Below are positions 9,182 to 18,019 of a stretch of 49,769 bases of DNA, one piece after another. The stretch is from NCBI GenBank assembly GCA_022448005.1, contig JAKUTK010000036.1, forward strand, positions 1 to 49,769. Reading direction: 5' to 3'. Position numbers and translations under genes: made by a program. The notes under the pieces are model-generated. The model was not told the DNA's origin, did no database searches, and saw nothing but the letters and a program-made list of their open reading frames with translations. Positions within the stretch are counted from its first letter, which is position 1. Every line of letters begins with the position of its first letter. Source of the DNA: Pseudomonas sp. Lineage in GTDB: Bacteria; Pseudomonadota; Gammaproteobacteria; Pseudomonadales; Pseudomonadaceae.

Positions 9182-10171
9182 TTGAAACTGATCGACATCG
9201 CCCGCCTTGCAAACGTTTCGGTAACCACGGCCAGCTACGTGCTCAACGGCAAGGCCGCTCAGCGGCGGATCAGCGCGGCCACGGTCGAACGGGTGATGGC
9301 CGTGGCTGAACAGCAGGGTTTTCAGCTCGACCAGCAGGCTGCCGGCCTGCGCCGAGGACAGTCGCGCACGCTGGGCTTCGTTGTTCCGGATCTGGAGAAC
9401 CCCAGTTATGCACGCCTGGCCAAGCTGCTGGAGCAGCAGGCGCGGCAGCGCGGCTACCAGCTGCTGATCGCCGGAACCGATGACGAGCCAGACACCGAGC
9501 GTCAGGTCATTCAACTGCTGCGCTCGCGCCGCTGCGATGCCTTGATCGTCGCCAGCTGCCTGCCAGAGAACGACGCCAGCTATCAAAAACTGCTCGCCGC
9601 AGGCCTACCGGTGATCGCCCTCGACCGGGCGTTGGATGCCGAGCATTTCTGTTCGGTAGTCAGCGATGATCGCGAGGCGGCTGCACAGCTGACCCGGTCA
9701 CTGGACGTGACGGCCGGTGCGCATATCGCGCTGATCAGCGCACGGCCGGCGTTGCCCATCAGCCAGCAGCGCGAGCAAGGGTTTCGCCTGGCACTCGAGC
9801 AGCACAACGGCCTGGTCAGCGTGTTGCAGGCCGAACAGTTCAGCCGCGCCTGCGGCCGCGAACAGATGCTCATCCTGCTCGACCGCGGCGCCCTGCCCGA
9901 TGCGCTGATCACCACAGCGTACGTGCTGCTCGAAGGCGTCTTCGATGCGCTGCGCGAGCGCGACCTTCTATGGCCGGACAGGCTGCAACTGGCCACCTTT
10001 GGCGATGCACAGCTGCTGGATTTTCTGCCGATCCGGGTCAATGCCATCTGCCAGCAGCACGCGTTGATTGCGGAACAGGCCCTGGAGCGGGCAATCAGTG
10101 CCATCGAGCGTGGCGACTATCGTCCCGGAATAATCGCCATCGAGCGTGAGCTGAAAGTGCGTTGTTGCTGA
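9182..10171 (+). CDS. cra: Fructose repressor / catabolite repressor-activator, LacI family
   Basis: This 329-aa regulator has a LacI-type helix-turn-helix at residues 2-50 (LIDIARLANVSVTTASYVLNG) and a periplasmic-binding-protein-like effector domain (LGFVVPDLENPSYARLAK onwards). It is divergent from fruBKA and very probably represses it. The start is taken as TTG 9182, because it gives the conserved KLIDIA N-terminus and has AGGA about 10 bases upstream; no ATG gives an intact DNA-binding domain. Confidence 0.94.
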   Translation: MKLIDIARLANVSVTTASYVLNGKAAQRRISAATVERVMAVAEQQGFQLDQQAAGLRRGQSRTLGFVVPDLENPSYARLAKLLEQQARQRGYQLLIAGTDDEPDTERQVIQLLRSRRCDALIVASCLPENDASYQKLLAAGLPVIALDRALDAEHFCSVVSDDREAAAQLTRSLDVTAGAHIALISARPALPISQQREQGFRLALEQHNGLVSVLQAEQFSRACGREQMLILLDRGALPDALITTAYVLLEGVFDALRERDLLWPDRLQLATFGDAQLLDFLPIRVNAICQQHALIAEQALERAISAIERGDYRPGIIAIERELKVRCC

Positions 10172-10278
10172 TCCGCCCCTTGCGAGCATGTGTCGACTGA
10201 CGGAAGCTAGCGGCCTATCTGGCGATCGGACCCGCGAGGAAGCTCCCCTGGCGCGACCTGCACGAGTTGCAGCGATTT

Positions 10279-10302
10279 TGTAGGAGCCAGCTTGCTGGCG
10301 AA
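10279..10302 (+). repeat. REP variant with altered stem
   Basis: It has the GTAGGAGC foot and the TT loop of the other REPs, but the stem reads CCAGC/GCTGG instead of CGAGC/GCTCG. Both arms changed together, so pairing is kept. It faces the standard REP at 10349-10372, forming a BIME between cra and the MazG-like gene. Confidence 0.85.
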
Positions 10303-10348
10303 TAAAGCCGTCATGCCAGCCAAGTGCGGCAGCAGCCTGAAGACGTCG

Positions 10349-10372
10349 ATCGCGAGCAAGCTCGCTCCTACA
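10349..10372 (-). repeat. REP element, standard stem
   Basis: Minus-oriented copy of the same REP found at 609-632 and 791-814, with GCGAGC-AA-GCTCGC and the GTAG foot (TCCTACA on the plus strand). It is paired with the variant REP 46 bp to its left. Confidence 0.88.
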
Positions 10373-10455
10373 AGACCCTGCCGCGCCAAGCGCGAACGAG
10401 CCCTGGTGCCACCTGCTTCCGGCCCACGCCCAAAACAACGAGCCCGCTTTTCCAA

Positions 10456-10761
10456 ATGAACATCGAACAAATCACCCAACGCCTGCACGCGATCCGCGAT
10501 CAGAACGACTGGCAGCGTTATCACAGTCCGAAAAACCTTGTGATGGCCGCCAGTGTGGAAATGGCCGAACTGGTGGAAATCTTCCAGTGGCAGACCGAAG
10601 ACGAGTCGCGCCAGCTGCCAAGCGACAAACTCGCGCACGCCGGCCAGGAGGTTGGCGACATCCTCATGTACCTGCTGCTGATGTGCAGCGAGCTGGGCAT
10701 CGACATGGAGCAGGCCTTGCTGGCCAAGCTTGCCGACAACGAACGGCGGTTCGCCCGATGA
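10456..10761 (+). CDS. MazG-like nucleotide pyrophosphohydrolase
   Basis: This 101-aa all-alpha protein belongs to the MazG-like (RS21-C6 type) NTP pyrophosphatase family, which hydrolyses nucleoside triphosphates to monophosphates, often to clean up unusual dNTPs. Acidic metal-binding motifs are visible: EMAELVEIFQW near residue 35 and EVGDILMYLLLM near residue 63. ATG 10456 is chosen because the MNIEQIT start fits the family; upstream in-frame sequence runs through the REP region. It overlaps the next gene, cmoM, by four bases (ATGA). Confidence 0.88.
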   Translation: MNIEQITQRLHAIRDQNDWQRYHSPKNLVMAASVEMAELVEIFQWQTEDESRQLPSDKLAHAGQEVGDILMYLLLMCSELGIDMEQALLAKLADNERRFAR

Positions 10762-11507
10762 GCGACCGGCATTTCGATGAGCTGGCGACGCGCTTCGCCG
10801 AGAAGATCTACGGTGGCGCCAAGGGCGCAATCCGGCTTGCCGTGCTGCAGGCAGATCTCACCGAGGTACTGCCAGAGCGGCCTTTGCGCATTCTGGATAT
10901 TGGTGCCGGCCTTGGCCACATGAGCCTGTGGCTGGCGCAGCAGGGCCATCAGGTGACGCTGGCCGAACCCGCCGAACCCATGCTCGAAGGCGCCCGCAAG
11001 CAGTTTGCCGAAGCCGGCCAGACCGGTACTTTCATTCAGGCGCCCTGGCAGGATGTGGAAAGCCACGTCGAAGGCCCTTTCGATCTGATCATCTGCCATG
11101 CTGTGCTGGAATGGCTGGCCGAGCCTCAGACGATCCTGCCGGTGCTTCACCGCCTGGTCGCCGAAGACGGCTGGCTGTCGCTGGCCTTCTACAACCGCGA
11201 TGCACTGATCTATCGCAATTTGCTCAAGGGCCATTTCAAGAAGCTGCGCACCCAGACCTATGCCGGCGAGCGTCAGAGCCTGACCCCGCAGCAGCCGCTC
11301 GATCCGCGCGAACTGGCGGCGCAACTCGCACCGCATTGGCAGGTCGAATCAACCAGTGGCGTGCGCGTATTTCATGACTACATGCCCGCCGATTTCCAGG
11401 CCCGCACCGAGCCTGCCGACCTGATCGAGATGGAACTGGCCTACCGCCGCCATCCCAGCTTCGCCGGCCTTGGGCGTTACCTGCACTGGTTGTGTCGGCC
11501 GCTCTGA
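10758..11507 (+). CDS. cmoM: tRNA 5-carboxymethoxyuridine methyltransferase
   Basis: This 249-aa class I SAM-dependent methyltransferase has motif I ILDIGAGLGHMSLWLA near residues 45-60 and the LIICHAVLEWL segment typical of the CmoM/SmtA family. That enzyme methylates cmo5U34 of tRNA to mcmo5U. The ATG overlaps the MazG-like stop by four bases, so the two are probably co-transcribed and translationally coupled. Confidence 0.88.
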   Translation: MSDRHFDELATRFAEKIYGGAKGAIRLAVLQADLTEVLPERPLRILDIGAGLGHMSLWLAQQGHQVTLAEPAEPMLEGARKQFAEAGQTGTFIQAPWQDVESHVEGPFDLIICHAVLEWLAEPQTILPVLHRLVAEDGWLSLAFYNRDALIYRNLLKGHFKKLRTQTYAGERQSLTPQQPLDPRELAAQLAPHWQVESTSGVRVFHDYMPADFQARTEPADLIEMELAYRRHPSFAGLGRYLHWLCRPL

Positions 11508-11525
11508 GCCGACCGGGAGGTCCCG

Positions 11526-12155
11526 ATGTCGATCAGCCCTGTGCTGCCCCTGTTTTACTCGCTGCTTGGATTGAGCCTCGCGGCGTGCCAGGGCAGCAAC
11601 CCGTACACCAACGACTCTGCGCCGATTCCACCGGCACCGCCCATCGAACGCATCCAGTCACCCACTTACCCGGCGGCACCGCAGGACTATTCCAGCTACC
11701 AGAACTGGAGCTGGCGCAACCCTCCGGCGGGTACAGCTTCGCTGGGCGCCGAGGAGTTGCAGGAAATGATCTCCGGCGCGCTCGATCAACGCGGCTTGCG
11801 CCCGGCACCAGCCGGCGCCAAGGGCGATGTGCAGATCAGCGCCAGCGCACAGATGGAGACACGCGTGCGGCAGGTCTACGATGACTATGGCCCCCGAGTA
11901 GGCGTTGGTGCCGGGCGCTATGGTGGTTACGGGCTGGGGTACAGCACCGGTTACGGCATTGGCGGCAGCACCCCGGTGGTGCGCAACTACGAAGAACAAG
12001 TGGTCACGGTGCGCATCGAGATGATCGACAGCGGCTCTGGCCAGACTGTCTGGAGCAATCGTGCCGAGGCCCGCAGTGGCGGGGATCAGGCCGAACGCAA
12101 AGACGCTGCGCGAGAGGCCGTGAACCGGGTGCTCGCCGATTATCCGCCGCGCTGA
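11526..12155 (+). CDS. DUF4136 lipoprotein, first of two paralogues
   Basis: This 209-aa exported lipoprotein has a signal peptide ending in the lipobox LAAC (Cys about residue 20), then a Pro-rich stretch, a YQNWSWRNPP segment and a Gly/Tyr-rich insert near residues 125-150. A DUF4136-type end holds EMIDSGSGQTVWSNRAEA and ends in YPPR. The function of DUF4136 is not established. The next gene encodes a paralogue with the same framework (WSW, QLDQRGLR, terminal YPPR), so this is a tandem duplication 30 bp apart. Confidence 0.82.
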   Translation: MSISPVLPLFYSLLGLSLAACQGSNPYTNDSAPIPPAPPIERIQSPTYPAAPQDYSSYQNWSWRNPPAGTASLGAEELQEMISGALDQRGLRPAPAGAKGDVQISASAQMETRVRQVYDDYGPRVGVGAGRYGGYGLGYSTGYGIGGSTPVVRNYEEQVVTVRIEMIDSGSGQTVWSNRAEARSGGDQAERKDAAREAVNRVLADYPPR

Positions 12156-12185
12156 GATTGCGTAGTTCACGTAAGGAGAACCGAG

Positions 12186-12746
12186 ATGCTCCGTTCACTG
12201 CTGATGCTGCCCCTGCTGCTGATGCTGGCTGCCTGCCAGAGCACTCAGGTGCAACGCGACTTCGACCCGCAGCGCGACTTTTCCGCCTACCGGACCTGGA
12301 GCTGGAAAGAGCCGGCCCTGCAGTACCGGCCCGATGATCCGCGCATCAAGAGCGACCTGACCGAACAGCGCATTCGCAGCGCCGTCAGCGAACAGCTGGA
12401 TCAGCGCGGCCTGCGCCATGCAGGGTCAGGCGCACAACCGGATCTGTTGGTGCAGGCCTGGTTTCTCGTCGATGAGCGCAGCCAGCAATACACCACCTCG
12501 TCGATCGGCGCCTGGGGCGGTCCCTGGCACGGTTACTGGGGTGGGCCAGTGATCACCGACACCCGCACCATTCACTATCAGATCGGCACCTTGCAGCTGG
12601 ACCTGTACGACGCTGACGACGGCAAGCTGGTCTGGCGCGGCAGCGCAGAACAGGTCCTGCGCGACAACCCCGGCAGCCCTCAGGAGCGGGCGGGGATGTT
12701 CCGCGAAACCGTCAACAAGGTTCTCTCACAATACCCGCCGCGCTAG
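12186..12746 (+). CDS. DUF4136 lipoprotein, second paralogue
   Basis: This 186-aa protein has a short hydrophobic signal with lipobox LAAC (Cys about 17), then the DUF4136 framework RTWSWKEPA, EQLDQRGLRHAG and DLYDADDGKLVWRG, with terminal YPPR. AAGGAG lies just upstream of ATG 12186. It follows its paralogue by 30 bp and ends 24 bp before a strong terminator, so the pair is probably one transcript. It lacks the Gly/Tyr-rich insert of the first copy. Confidence 0.86.
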   Translation: MLRSLLMLPLLLMLAACQSTQVQRDFDPQRDFSAYRTWSWKEPALQYRPDDPRIKSDLTEQRIRSAVSEQLDQRGLRHAGSGAQPDLLVQAWFLVDERSQQYTTSSIGAWGGPWHGYWGGPVITDTRTIHYQIGTLQLDLYDADDGKLVWRGSAEQVLRDNPGSPQERAGMFRETVNKVLSQYPPR

Positions 12747-12770
12747 CATTGCCTGCTGGTTCCGCTTCAG

Positions 12771-12792
12771 CCCGCCGCTCCGGCGGGTTTTT
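12771..12792 (+). terminator. Rho-independent terminator after the DUF4136 pair
   Basis: A 7-bp GC stem (CCCGCCG/CGGCGGG) with a 3-base loop is followed by TTTTT. Confidence 0.92.
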
Positions 12793-12816
12793 ATTTCGCT
12801 TTTCGGAGACATTCGC

Positions 12817-13266
12817 ATGCCTGTCGCAGCCTGGTGGCTTCTCGTGATGCCATTGATTGCGGGGGCTTTCCTGCCCCTACAAGCCGGCATCAACGGTCAG
12901 GTCGCCAAGCACTTCGGCAGCGTCATGGGCGCGGCAATGCTCTCCTTTGCGGTGGGCACTGCGGCGCTGCTCTGTGTGGTGTTGTTCCAGCGAGACATGC
13001 CGAGCATCCAGGCGTTACGCGGCCTCAATAGGTATCACTGGTGCGCCGGCCTGCTGGGCATGTTCTTCATTGCTACCGCCGCCTTTGCCGGCCCGCGCAT
13101 CGGTGCGCTGCTGTTCATGGCACTGGTGCTGGCCGGGCAGCTGGGCATGGCGCTGCTGCTGGATCACTTCGGCTGGGCGGGCTTTCGCCAGTCGTCGATC
13201 AGCCTAGGGAAGCTAGGCGGGTTGGTGCTGATTTTCGCAGGCGTCTGGATGATCCGCCGCGGCTGA
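12817..13266 (+). CDS. DMT-superfamily exporter, YdcZ/DUF606 family
   Basis: This 149-aa protein is almost entirely hydrophobic with about five membrane helices. It shows the family's N-terminal GAFLPLQAGINGQVAKHFGS signature and the GPRIGALLFMALVLAGQL segment. YdcZ-type proteins are small inner-membrane carriers of mostly unknown substrate. A CGGAGA ribosome site precedes ATG 12817. It stands alone after the terminator at 12792 and is convergent with the next gene. Confidence 0.85.
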   Translation: MPVAAWWLLVMPLIAGAFLPLQAGINGQVAKHFGSVMGAAMLSFAVGTAALLCVVLFQRDMPSIQALRGLNRYHWCAGLLGMFFIATAAFAGPRIGALLFMALVLAGQLGMALLLDHFGWAGFRQSSISLGKLGGLVLIFAGVWMIRRG

Positions 13267-13280
13267 GCGCGGCGGTCGAG

Positions 13281-14216
13281 CTATTTGCGCTTAAAGGCGT
13301 AGAACAGATTGGGCTCGCTGACCAGATACAGGTTGCCACGGTCGTCAAAGGTCATGCCTTCAGCCTGAGGCACGCTGTTGTCGAGACCCGCGAAGCCGCT
13401 CCACAATGAGCGGAAGCTGACCAGCTCGCCCTCACTGTCGAGTTCGAGCATCATCTTGGCTTCGTCGCTGAGCAGCACCAGGTGGCCGGTGCGCTCGTCG
13501 TAGTGCACCGAGGCGAGATCGCTGGCCATGTCCTTGTCCTCGATCCAGGCTTCGCGGTCGATGATGTTCAGGTTCAACTGCCCATTGAAACTGGCCTTGA
13601 TGCCCTGGATCTCGTAGAGCTTGCGCGGCGAATGTTCTTTCACCACGAACAGACGGTCTCCGGCGCGATCATAGGCCAGCCCCTCGAAACCCGAATTTTC
13701 CGGCGCGCCCGTCGACAGCGAGACGGTCGCGTAATCCTCCCGCATCAGCTCACCGGGACTTGTGGGGACCGGCAGGATCACAATCGACTGGCTGCGCTCC
13801 TCGGCCACCGCCAGCAGGTTGTCACCCAGGTAGGTGACCGCTTCGACATCGATGAAGCCCTTGAGCGGATAACGGGCAATGAATTCGCCATTGAGGTCGA
13901 GCGCAATCAGCTCTTCGGGGTTGTTCACCACGGCCCAGAGCTGGTTGCGCTGCTCATCGAAGGTCAGCCCGGAAAGGTTGTTGGTGACGGTCGCCACCGG
14001 CTTTGCCTCGACCCGCACCTGATATTCGGGCAACCAGAGGCTGCGCGCCTGGTGGGTCTCTGCGTTCCAGGCCGACTGCAGCGCATAGAACAGCCGCTGA
14101 TCGAGGTGGAAGGTGGCAGCAACGTGCAACAGACCTGCAGCCAGCATTCCCAACGCCCAGACCTGCGGGCGAACCTGGGGCAACCAATGCGGGCGGGTAC
14201 TGGTGGCAGTCGGCAT
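13281..14216 (-). CDS. SdiA-regulated-like (YjiK family) beta-propeller protein
   Basis: This 311-aa protein has a single N-terminal membrane anchor (about residues 18-35) and a periplasmic beta-propeller of the SdiA-regulated/YjiK family. Repeats such as NNLSGLTFDEQRNQLWAVVN, FEGLAYDRAGDRLFVV and AEGMTFDDRGNLYLVSEPN are plain. The family role is unknown; the fold resembles phytase-like esterases. It is transcribed alone. Confidence 0.82.
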   Translation of the reverse strand: MPTATSTRPHWLPQVRPQVWALGMLAAGLLHVAATFHLDQRLFYALQSAWNAETHQARSLWLPEYQVRVEAKPVATVTNNLSGLTFDEQRNQLWAVVNNPEELIALDLNGEFIARYPLKGFIDVEAVTYLGDNLLAVAEERSQSIVILPVPTSPGELMREDYATVSLSTGAPENSGFEGLAYDRAGDRLFVVKEHSPRKLYEIQGIKASFNGQLNLNIIDREAWIEDKDMASDLASVHYDERTGHLVLLSDEAKMMLELDSEGELVSFRSLWSGFAGLDNSVPQAEGMTFDDRGNLYLVSEPNLFYAFKRK

Positions 14217-14429
14217 CGTCTTTTTCTCGTTGGGCGCTAGCGGGATAGCCTGATCGGGACGGATTGCAATTGCATGACGATGCGCGCGATGGCGACGATC
14301 AGCCTGCTACTGACCCATCGCCGCAGTGGCGGTTCAATCGCAACGCCGGGAACTGCCAGGCCGATTGACAGCCCAATGGCCAGGGAACGGCTGCGCTTGC
14401 GGCCGCATATCGTTTGTCAGGAGTGCAGC

Positions 14430-14723
14430 ATGCAGGTGGAAAGCTTTTTCGAATGGTTGGGCCAGGCGCTCGGCACCGTGATTCGTTACATCGTCGATGC
14501 ACTCAGTGGGTTTTTCGGGCTGTTCGCCGATGCTGGCGCCAACTTTCTCGAGGGTCTGTCGCGCACCCTTGGCATGGACCGTTCACTGATCAGCCTCATT
14601 GCACTGGCCATCGGCCTGATGCTGCTGGTCGGCGCCTTTCGCGCCTTTTTCCGCCGCTCGATCATCGCTGGCGTGATCTATCTGTTCCTCGGGCTCTGGC
14701 TGCTGAGCTGGCTGATCCACTGA
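14430..14723 (+). CDS. Small membrane protein of unknown function
   Basis: This 97-aa protein begins MQVESFFEWLGQALG and has two hydrophobic segments, near residues 17-35 (weaker) and 50-97 (strong, probably two helices around a FFRRS turn). ATG 14430 is preferred because AGGAG sits 7 bases upstream; the frame is open further left, but that part is not convincing coding sequence. I do not recognise the family. Confidence 0.65.
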   Translation: MQVESFFEWLGQALGTVIRYIVDALSGFFGLFADAGANFLEGLSRTLGMDRSLISLIALAIGLMLLVGAFRAFFRRSIIAGVIYLFLGLWLLSWLIH

Positions 14724-14838
14724 GCGATTCGTAGCGCCCTGCATCATCGACCACCAGGCCGAACACGCTCCAGCCCCATCACTCGGCTGCGCTCCGGACT
14801 CTCGCGACGTATCATGCGCGGCTGTTCTGGAGCCCTTC

Positions 14839-16215
14839 ATGTTTTTGACCGCCTGGCGGCACGCCCCCACCCATAAACGGGTCTGGGCGCTGGCTGCGCC
14901 GATGATTCTGTCCAACCTCTCCGTGCCGCTGGTGGCGCTGGTCGACAGTGCTGTCATCGGCCACCTGCCGCATGCGCATCAGCTGGCGTCGGTCGCCGTC
15001 GGCGGCAGCCTCTATACCCTGCTGGTATGGGTCATGGGATTTCTGCGCATGGGCACCACCGGCTTCGCCGCCCAGGCCGCCGGGCGCGAGGATGGCGGCG
15101 CGCTGCGCCAGGTGTTGCTGCAAGGGTTACTGCTGGCACTGGGCTTCGCCCTGCTGTTGAGCCTGGTCGCCCTACCCCTCAAAGGCTACGCATTGCAGCT
15201 GATGCAGCCGTCGGCGGAGCTGGACAACCTGACCCAAGCCTATTTTCACACCCGCCTGTTCGGCCTGCCGGCGGCCCTGGCGAGCCTGGCACTGATCGGC
15301 TGGTTTCTCGGCACCCAGAATGCCCGCGCGCCATTGGCCATCCTACTGACAACGAACCTGATCAACGTCGCGCTGGACCTGTGGTTCGTCATCGGGCTGG
15401 AGTGGGGCGTGGCCGGGGCCGCACGCGCCTCGGTCATTGCCGAATGGAGCGGCGTGCTGGTCGGTCTCGCGCTGACCCGAGGCGCGCTGTTGCGTTACGC
15501 CGGGCGCCTGGACCGCCACGCGCTGCGCCTGTGGGCCAGTTGGCGTCCGCTGATGTCCGTCAATCGCGACATTTTCCTGCGCTCACTGGCGCTGCAGCTG
15601 GTGTTCTTCCTCGTCACCGTACAGGGGACGCGGCTGGGGGATGCGACGGTGGCGGCCAATGCCTTGCTGCTGAACGGTTTGATGCTCACGGCGCACGCCC
15701 TCGACGGCTTGGCCCATGCAGTCGAAGCGCTCAGTGGCCATGCCATCGGCGCACAGAGCCGCACCGAGCTGCGTCGGATCCTGACCGTTGCCGGCGGCTG
15801 GTCGCTGCTGGCAAGTCTGGCCTTCGGGCTGTTCTTCCTGCTGGGCGGCGAGCTGTTCATCAGTCTGCAGACCGACATCCCCTCAGTACGCGAGACCGCC
15901 ACGACTTACCTCCCCTATCTCGCCGCGCTGCCCCTGGTCGCGGTCTGGAGCTATCTGCTCGACGGCTTGTTCATTGGCGCCACCCGCGCGCGGGAAATGC
16001 GAAACGCCATGCTGCTAGCCGTCCTGATTTCGTTACCATTGGGCTGGCTGCTGCGTGGGATGGGCAATCACGGATTGTGGTTGGCCTTCCTCGCCTTCAT
16101 GCTCCTGCGGGGCCTGTGTCTGGGGAGCATCGCCAGACGCCTGCAACGCCAGGGGCAATGGTTCGCTTCGATCCATACGGCGCCAGCTGTCAACGCCACA
16201 GCGCAACAACCCTAA
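14839..16215 (+). CDS. dinF: MATE-family efflux transporter, DinF type
   Basis: This 458-aa inner-membrane protein has twelve predicted helices and the MATE/DinF start, PMILSNLSVPLVALVDSAVIGHL. Further family segments are MGFLRMGTTGFAAQAAG and the N-terminal half repeat. MATE pumps export organic cations using H+ or Na+ gradients; DinF members have been linked to oxidative-stress and bile-salt tolerance. A GGAG sequence precedes ATG 14839. DUF2214 follows 18 bp later and may be co-transcribed. Confidence 0.9.
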   Translation: MFLTAWRHAPTHKRVWALAAPMILSNLSVPLVALVDSAVIGHLPHAHQLASVAVGGSLYTLLVWVMGFLRMGTTGFAAQAAGREDGGALRQVLLQGLLLALGFALLLSLVALPLKGYALQLMQPSAELDNLTQAYFHTRLFGLPAALASLALIGWFLGTQNARAPLAILLTTNLINVALDLWFVIGLEWGVAGAARASVIAEWSGVLVGLALTRGALLRYAGRLDRHALRLWASWRPLMSVNRDIFLRSLALQLVFFLVTVQGTRLGDATVAANALLLNGLMLTAHALDGLAHAVEALSGHAIGAQSRTELRRILTVAGGWSLLASLAFGLFFLLGGELFISLQTDIPSVRETATTYLPYLAALPLVAVWSYLLDGLFIGATRAREMRNAMLLAVLISLPLGWLLRGMGNHGLWLAFLAFMLLRGLCLGSIARRLQRQGQWFASIHTAPAVNATAQQP

Positions 16216-16233
16216 CCAAAGGACCTTTAGAAA

Positions 16234-16692
16234 ATGGCCTATGCCGTCGCCGCCTACCTGCACTTCGTGGCGATCTTCCTGCTGTTCTCCCTGCTGGTGC
16301 TCGAACACCAGCTGTTCCGCCTGCCGTTGAATTTCAAGCGCGCCCGCAGCCTGTTTCGCGTTGATCTGGCCTTCGGCATCGCCGCCGGGTTCGTCCTGGT
16401 CACCGGCGCTGCGCGAGCAATGCGCTATGGCAAGGGGTTGGACTACTACCTCAACAACAGCTTCTTTCACGCCAAGGTCGGCTTGTTCGTCGCCGTCGCG
16501 CTGCTATCGATCTACCCGACCGTGACCTTCCTCAAGTGGCGTCCGGCACTGAAGGCCGGTCAGGTCCCGTCGATCAGCCCCTCGGCTGCGCGCTGGGTGA
16601 AAACGGTAATCCGCATCGAGCTGCTTGCTCTGTTGCTGATTCCTCTGCTGGCGACGTTTATGGCGCGCGGGCTTGGCGTGATTCCGCAGTAG
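16234..16692 (+). CDS. DUF2214 family membrane protein
   Basis: This 152-aa protein has four membrane helices and the DUF2214 pattern: AAYLHFVAIFLLFSLLVLEH near the start, then VDLAFGIAAGFVLVTGAARA and NNSFFHAKVGLFVAV. The function is unknown. AAAGGA precedes the ATG. It lies 18 bp after dinF and probably shares its transcript. Confidence 0.85.
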   Translation: MAYAVAAYLHFVAIFLLFSLLVLEHQLFRLPLNFKRARSLFRVDLAFGIAAGFVLVTGAARAMRYGKGLDYYLNNSFFHAKVGLFVAVALLSIYPTVTFLKWRPALKAGQVPSISPSAARWVKTVIRIELLALLLIPLLATFMARGLGVIPQ

Positions 16693-16860
16693 GCCCGCAA
16701 CCTTCCGGCCGCTTGGTCAACTCCTGCCTTCGAGGCTGATCTGAGCGTCCGCGTTGGAACAGCGGCGAAATTCTTCGAAAACGATTCCAGACATCGACTG
16801 TCGACTCAAGACCGCGGCGCAGCAGTTCATAAGCCCGCATCACCCGACGGAGCCGAGCCG

Positions 16861-17967
16861 ATGACCGAACGCCTGAGCATAACGCCCCTCCCTTTCAATC
16901 CCGATTTCGAGCAAGTGCCGGACGATGAGTCCGAGACCATTTCTGGCCTGATCCAGGCGATGCGCGAGATCGCCGAGACGACCTTTGCTGACGGCGGCCA
17001 TGCCATTCGCAGCGTACATGCCAAGAGCCACGGCCTGTTGCAGGGCGAAATCGAGGTTCTGTCTGACCTGCCGCCGGAACTGGCCCAGGGTGCTTTCGCC
17101 AAAGCAGGAAAAATGCCGGTGGTGATGCGCTACTCGACCAACCCAGGCGACATTCTTGATGACAAGGTTTCGACCCCGCGCGGGCTGGCGATCAAGCTCA
17201 TCGGCGTCGAGGGCGAACGCCTGCCCAACAGCGATGCCGAGGTCACCCAGGATTTCGTCATGGTCAACGCGCCGGCCTTCATGGTGCCGACGCCCAAGGA
17301 TTTCCTAAAGTCGGTGAAGCTGATCGCCAAGACCACCGACCGCGCGCCCCGCGCCAAGCAAGCGCTGTCTGCTGCCCTGCGCGGTGCCGAGAGCCTGGTG
17401 GAAAAAGCCGGAGGGGAAAGCGCAACGCTCAAAGGCATGGGCGGTCATCCCACCACCAACCTGCTTGGGGAGACCTACTACAGCGTGGTTCCAGTGCTCT
17501 ACGGCCGCTATTTCGCCAAGCTTTCGCTGGCCCCGGTGTCCCCGGAGCTGAAAGCCTTGACCGACCAGAACGTCGACCTGAAGGACAAGCCGAACGGGTT
17601 GCGCGAGGCGATCAACGACCATTTCGCTCAGCACGGCGGGACCTGGGAGCTGCGCGCTCAGCTCGCCACCGACATCGAGAAAATGCCCATCGAGGATGCC
17701 AGCGTGGTCTGGCCAGAAGATGCCAGCCCTTACGTTACGGTGGCGCGGATCGAGGTGCAGCCGCAATCGGCCTGGAGCGAAGCCCGCGCAGCGGTGGTGG
17801 ATGACCAGATGTCCTTTAGCCCCTGGCATGGACTGGCGGCCCATCGACCGCTTGGCGGCATCATGCGTTCGCGCAAGCCAGCCTACGAGATGTCATCCGA
17901 GTTCCGTGCTCGTCACAACGGCTGCCCGATGCATGAGCCGAAAACACTGGACCGGCTACCGAGCTGA
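16861..17967 (+). CDS. Catalase-family haem protein (SrpA-like)
   Basis: This 368-aa protein is shorter than classical catalases (about 480 aa or more) and fits the small catalase-like or SrpA group. Catalase residues are visible: the distal His53 in SVHAKSHG, the distal Asn136 in DFVMVNAPAF, and the proximal Tyr342 in the RKPAYEMSSEFR motif. It probably binds haem and acts as a catalase or peroxidase. No signal peptide is visible, so it is probably cytoplasmic. A good terminator follows. Confidence 0.85.
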   Translation: MTERLSITPLPFNPDFEQVPDDESETISGLIQAMREIAETTFADGGHAIRSVHAKSHGLLQGEIEVLSDLPPELAQGAFAKAGKMPVVMRYSTNPGDILDDKVSTPRGLAIKLIGVEGERLPNSDAEVTQDFVMVNAPAFMVPTPKDFLKSVKLIAKTTDRAPRAKQALSAALRGAESLVEKAGGESATLKGMGGHPTTNLLGETYYSVVPVLYGRYFAKLSLAPVSPELKALTDQNVDLKDKPNGLREAINDHFAQHGGTWELRAQLATDIEKMPIEDASVVWPEDASPYVTVARIEVQPQSAWSEARAAVVDDQMSFSPWHGLAAHRPLGGIMRSRKPAYEMSSEFRARHNGCPMHEPKTLDRLPS

Positions 17968-17986
17968 ACCACCGAGCTGTAATGCG

Positions 17987-18015
17987 ACGCCCCGGCAGGC
18001 TTGCCGGGGCGTTTT
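17987..18015 (+). terminator. Rho-independent terminator after the catalase-family gene
   Basis: An 11-bp stem, ACGCCCCGGCA/TGCCGGGGCGT, with a 4-base loop is followed by TTTT on the plus strand. It sits between convergent genes and may also slow minus-strand transcription, although the minus side has no T-run. Confidence 0.92.
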
Positions 18016-18019
18016 CACA

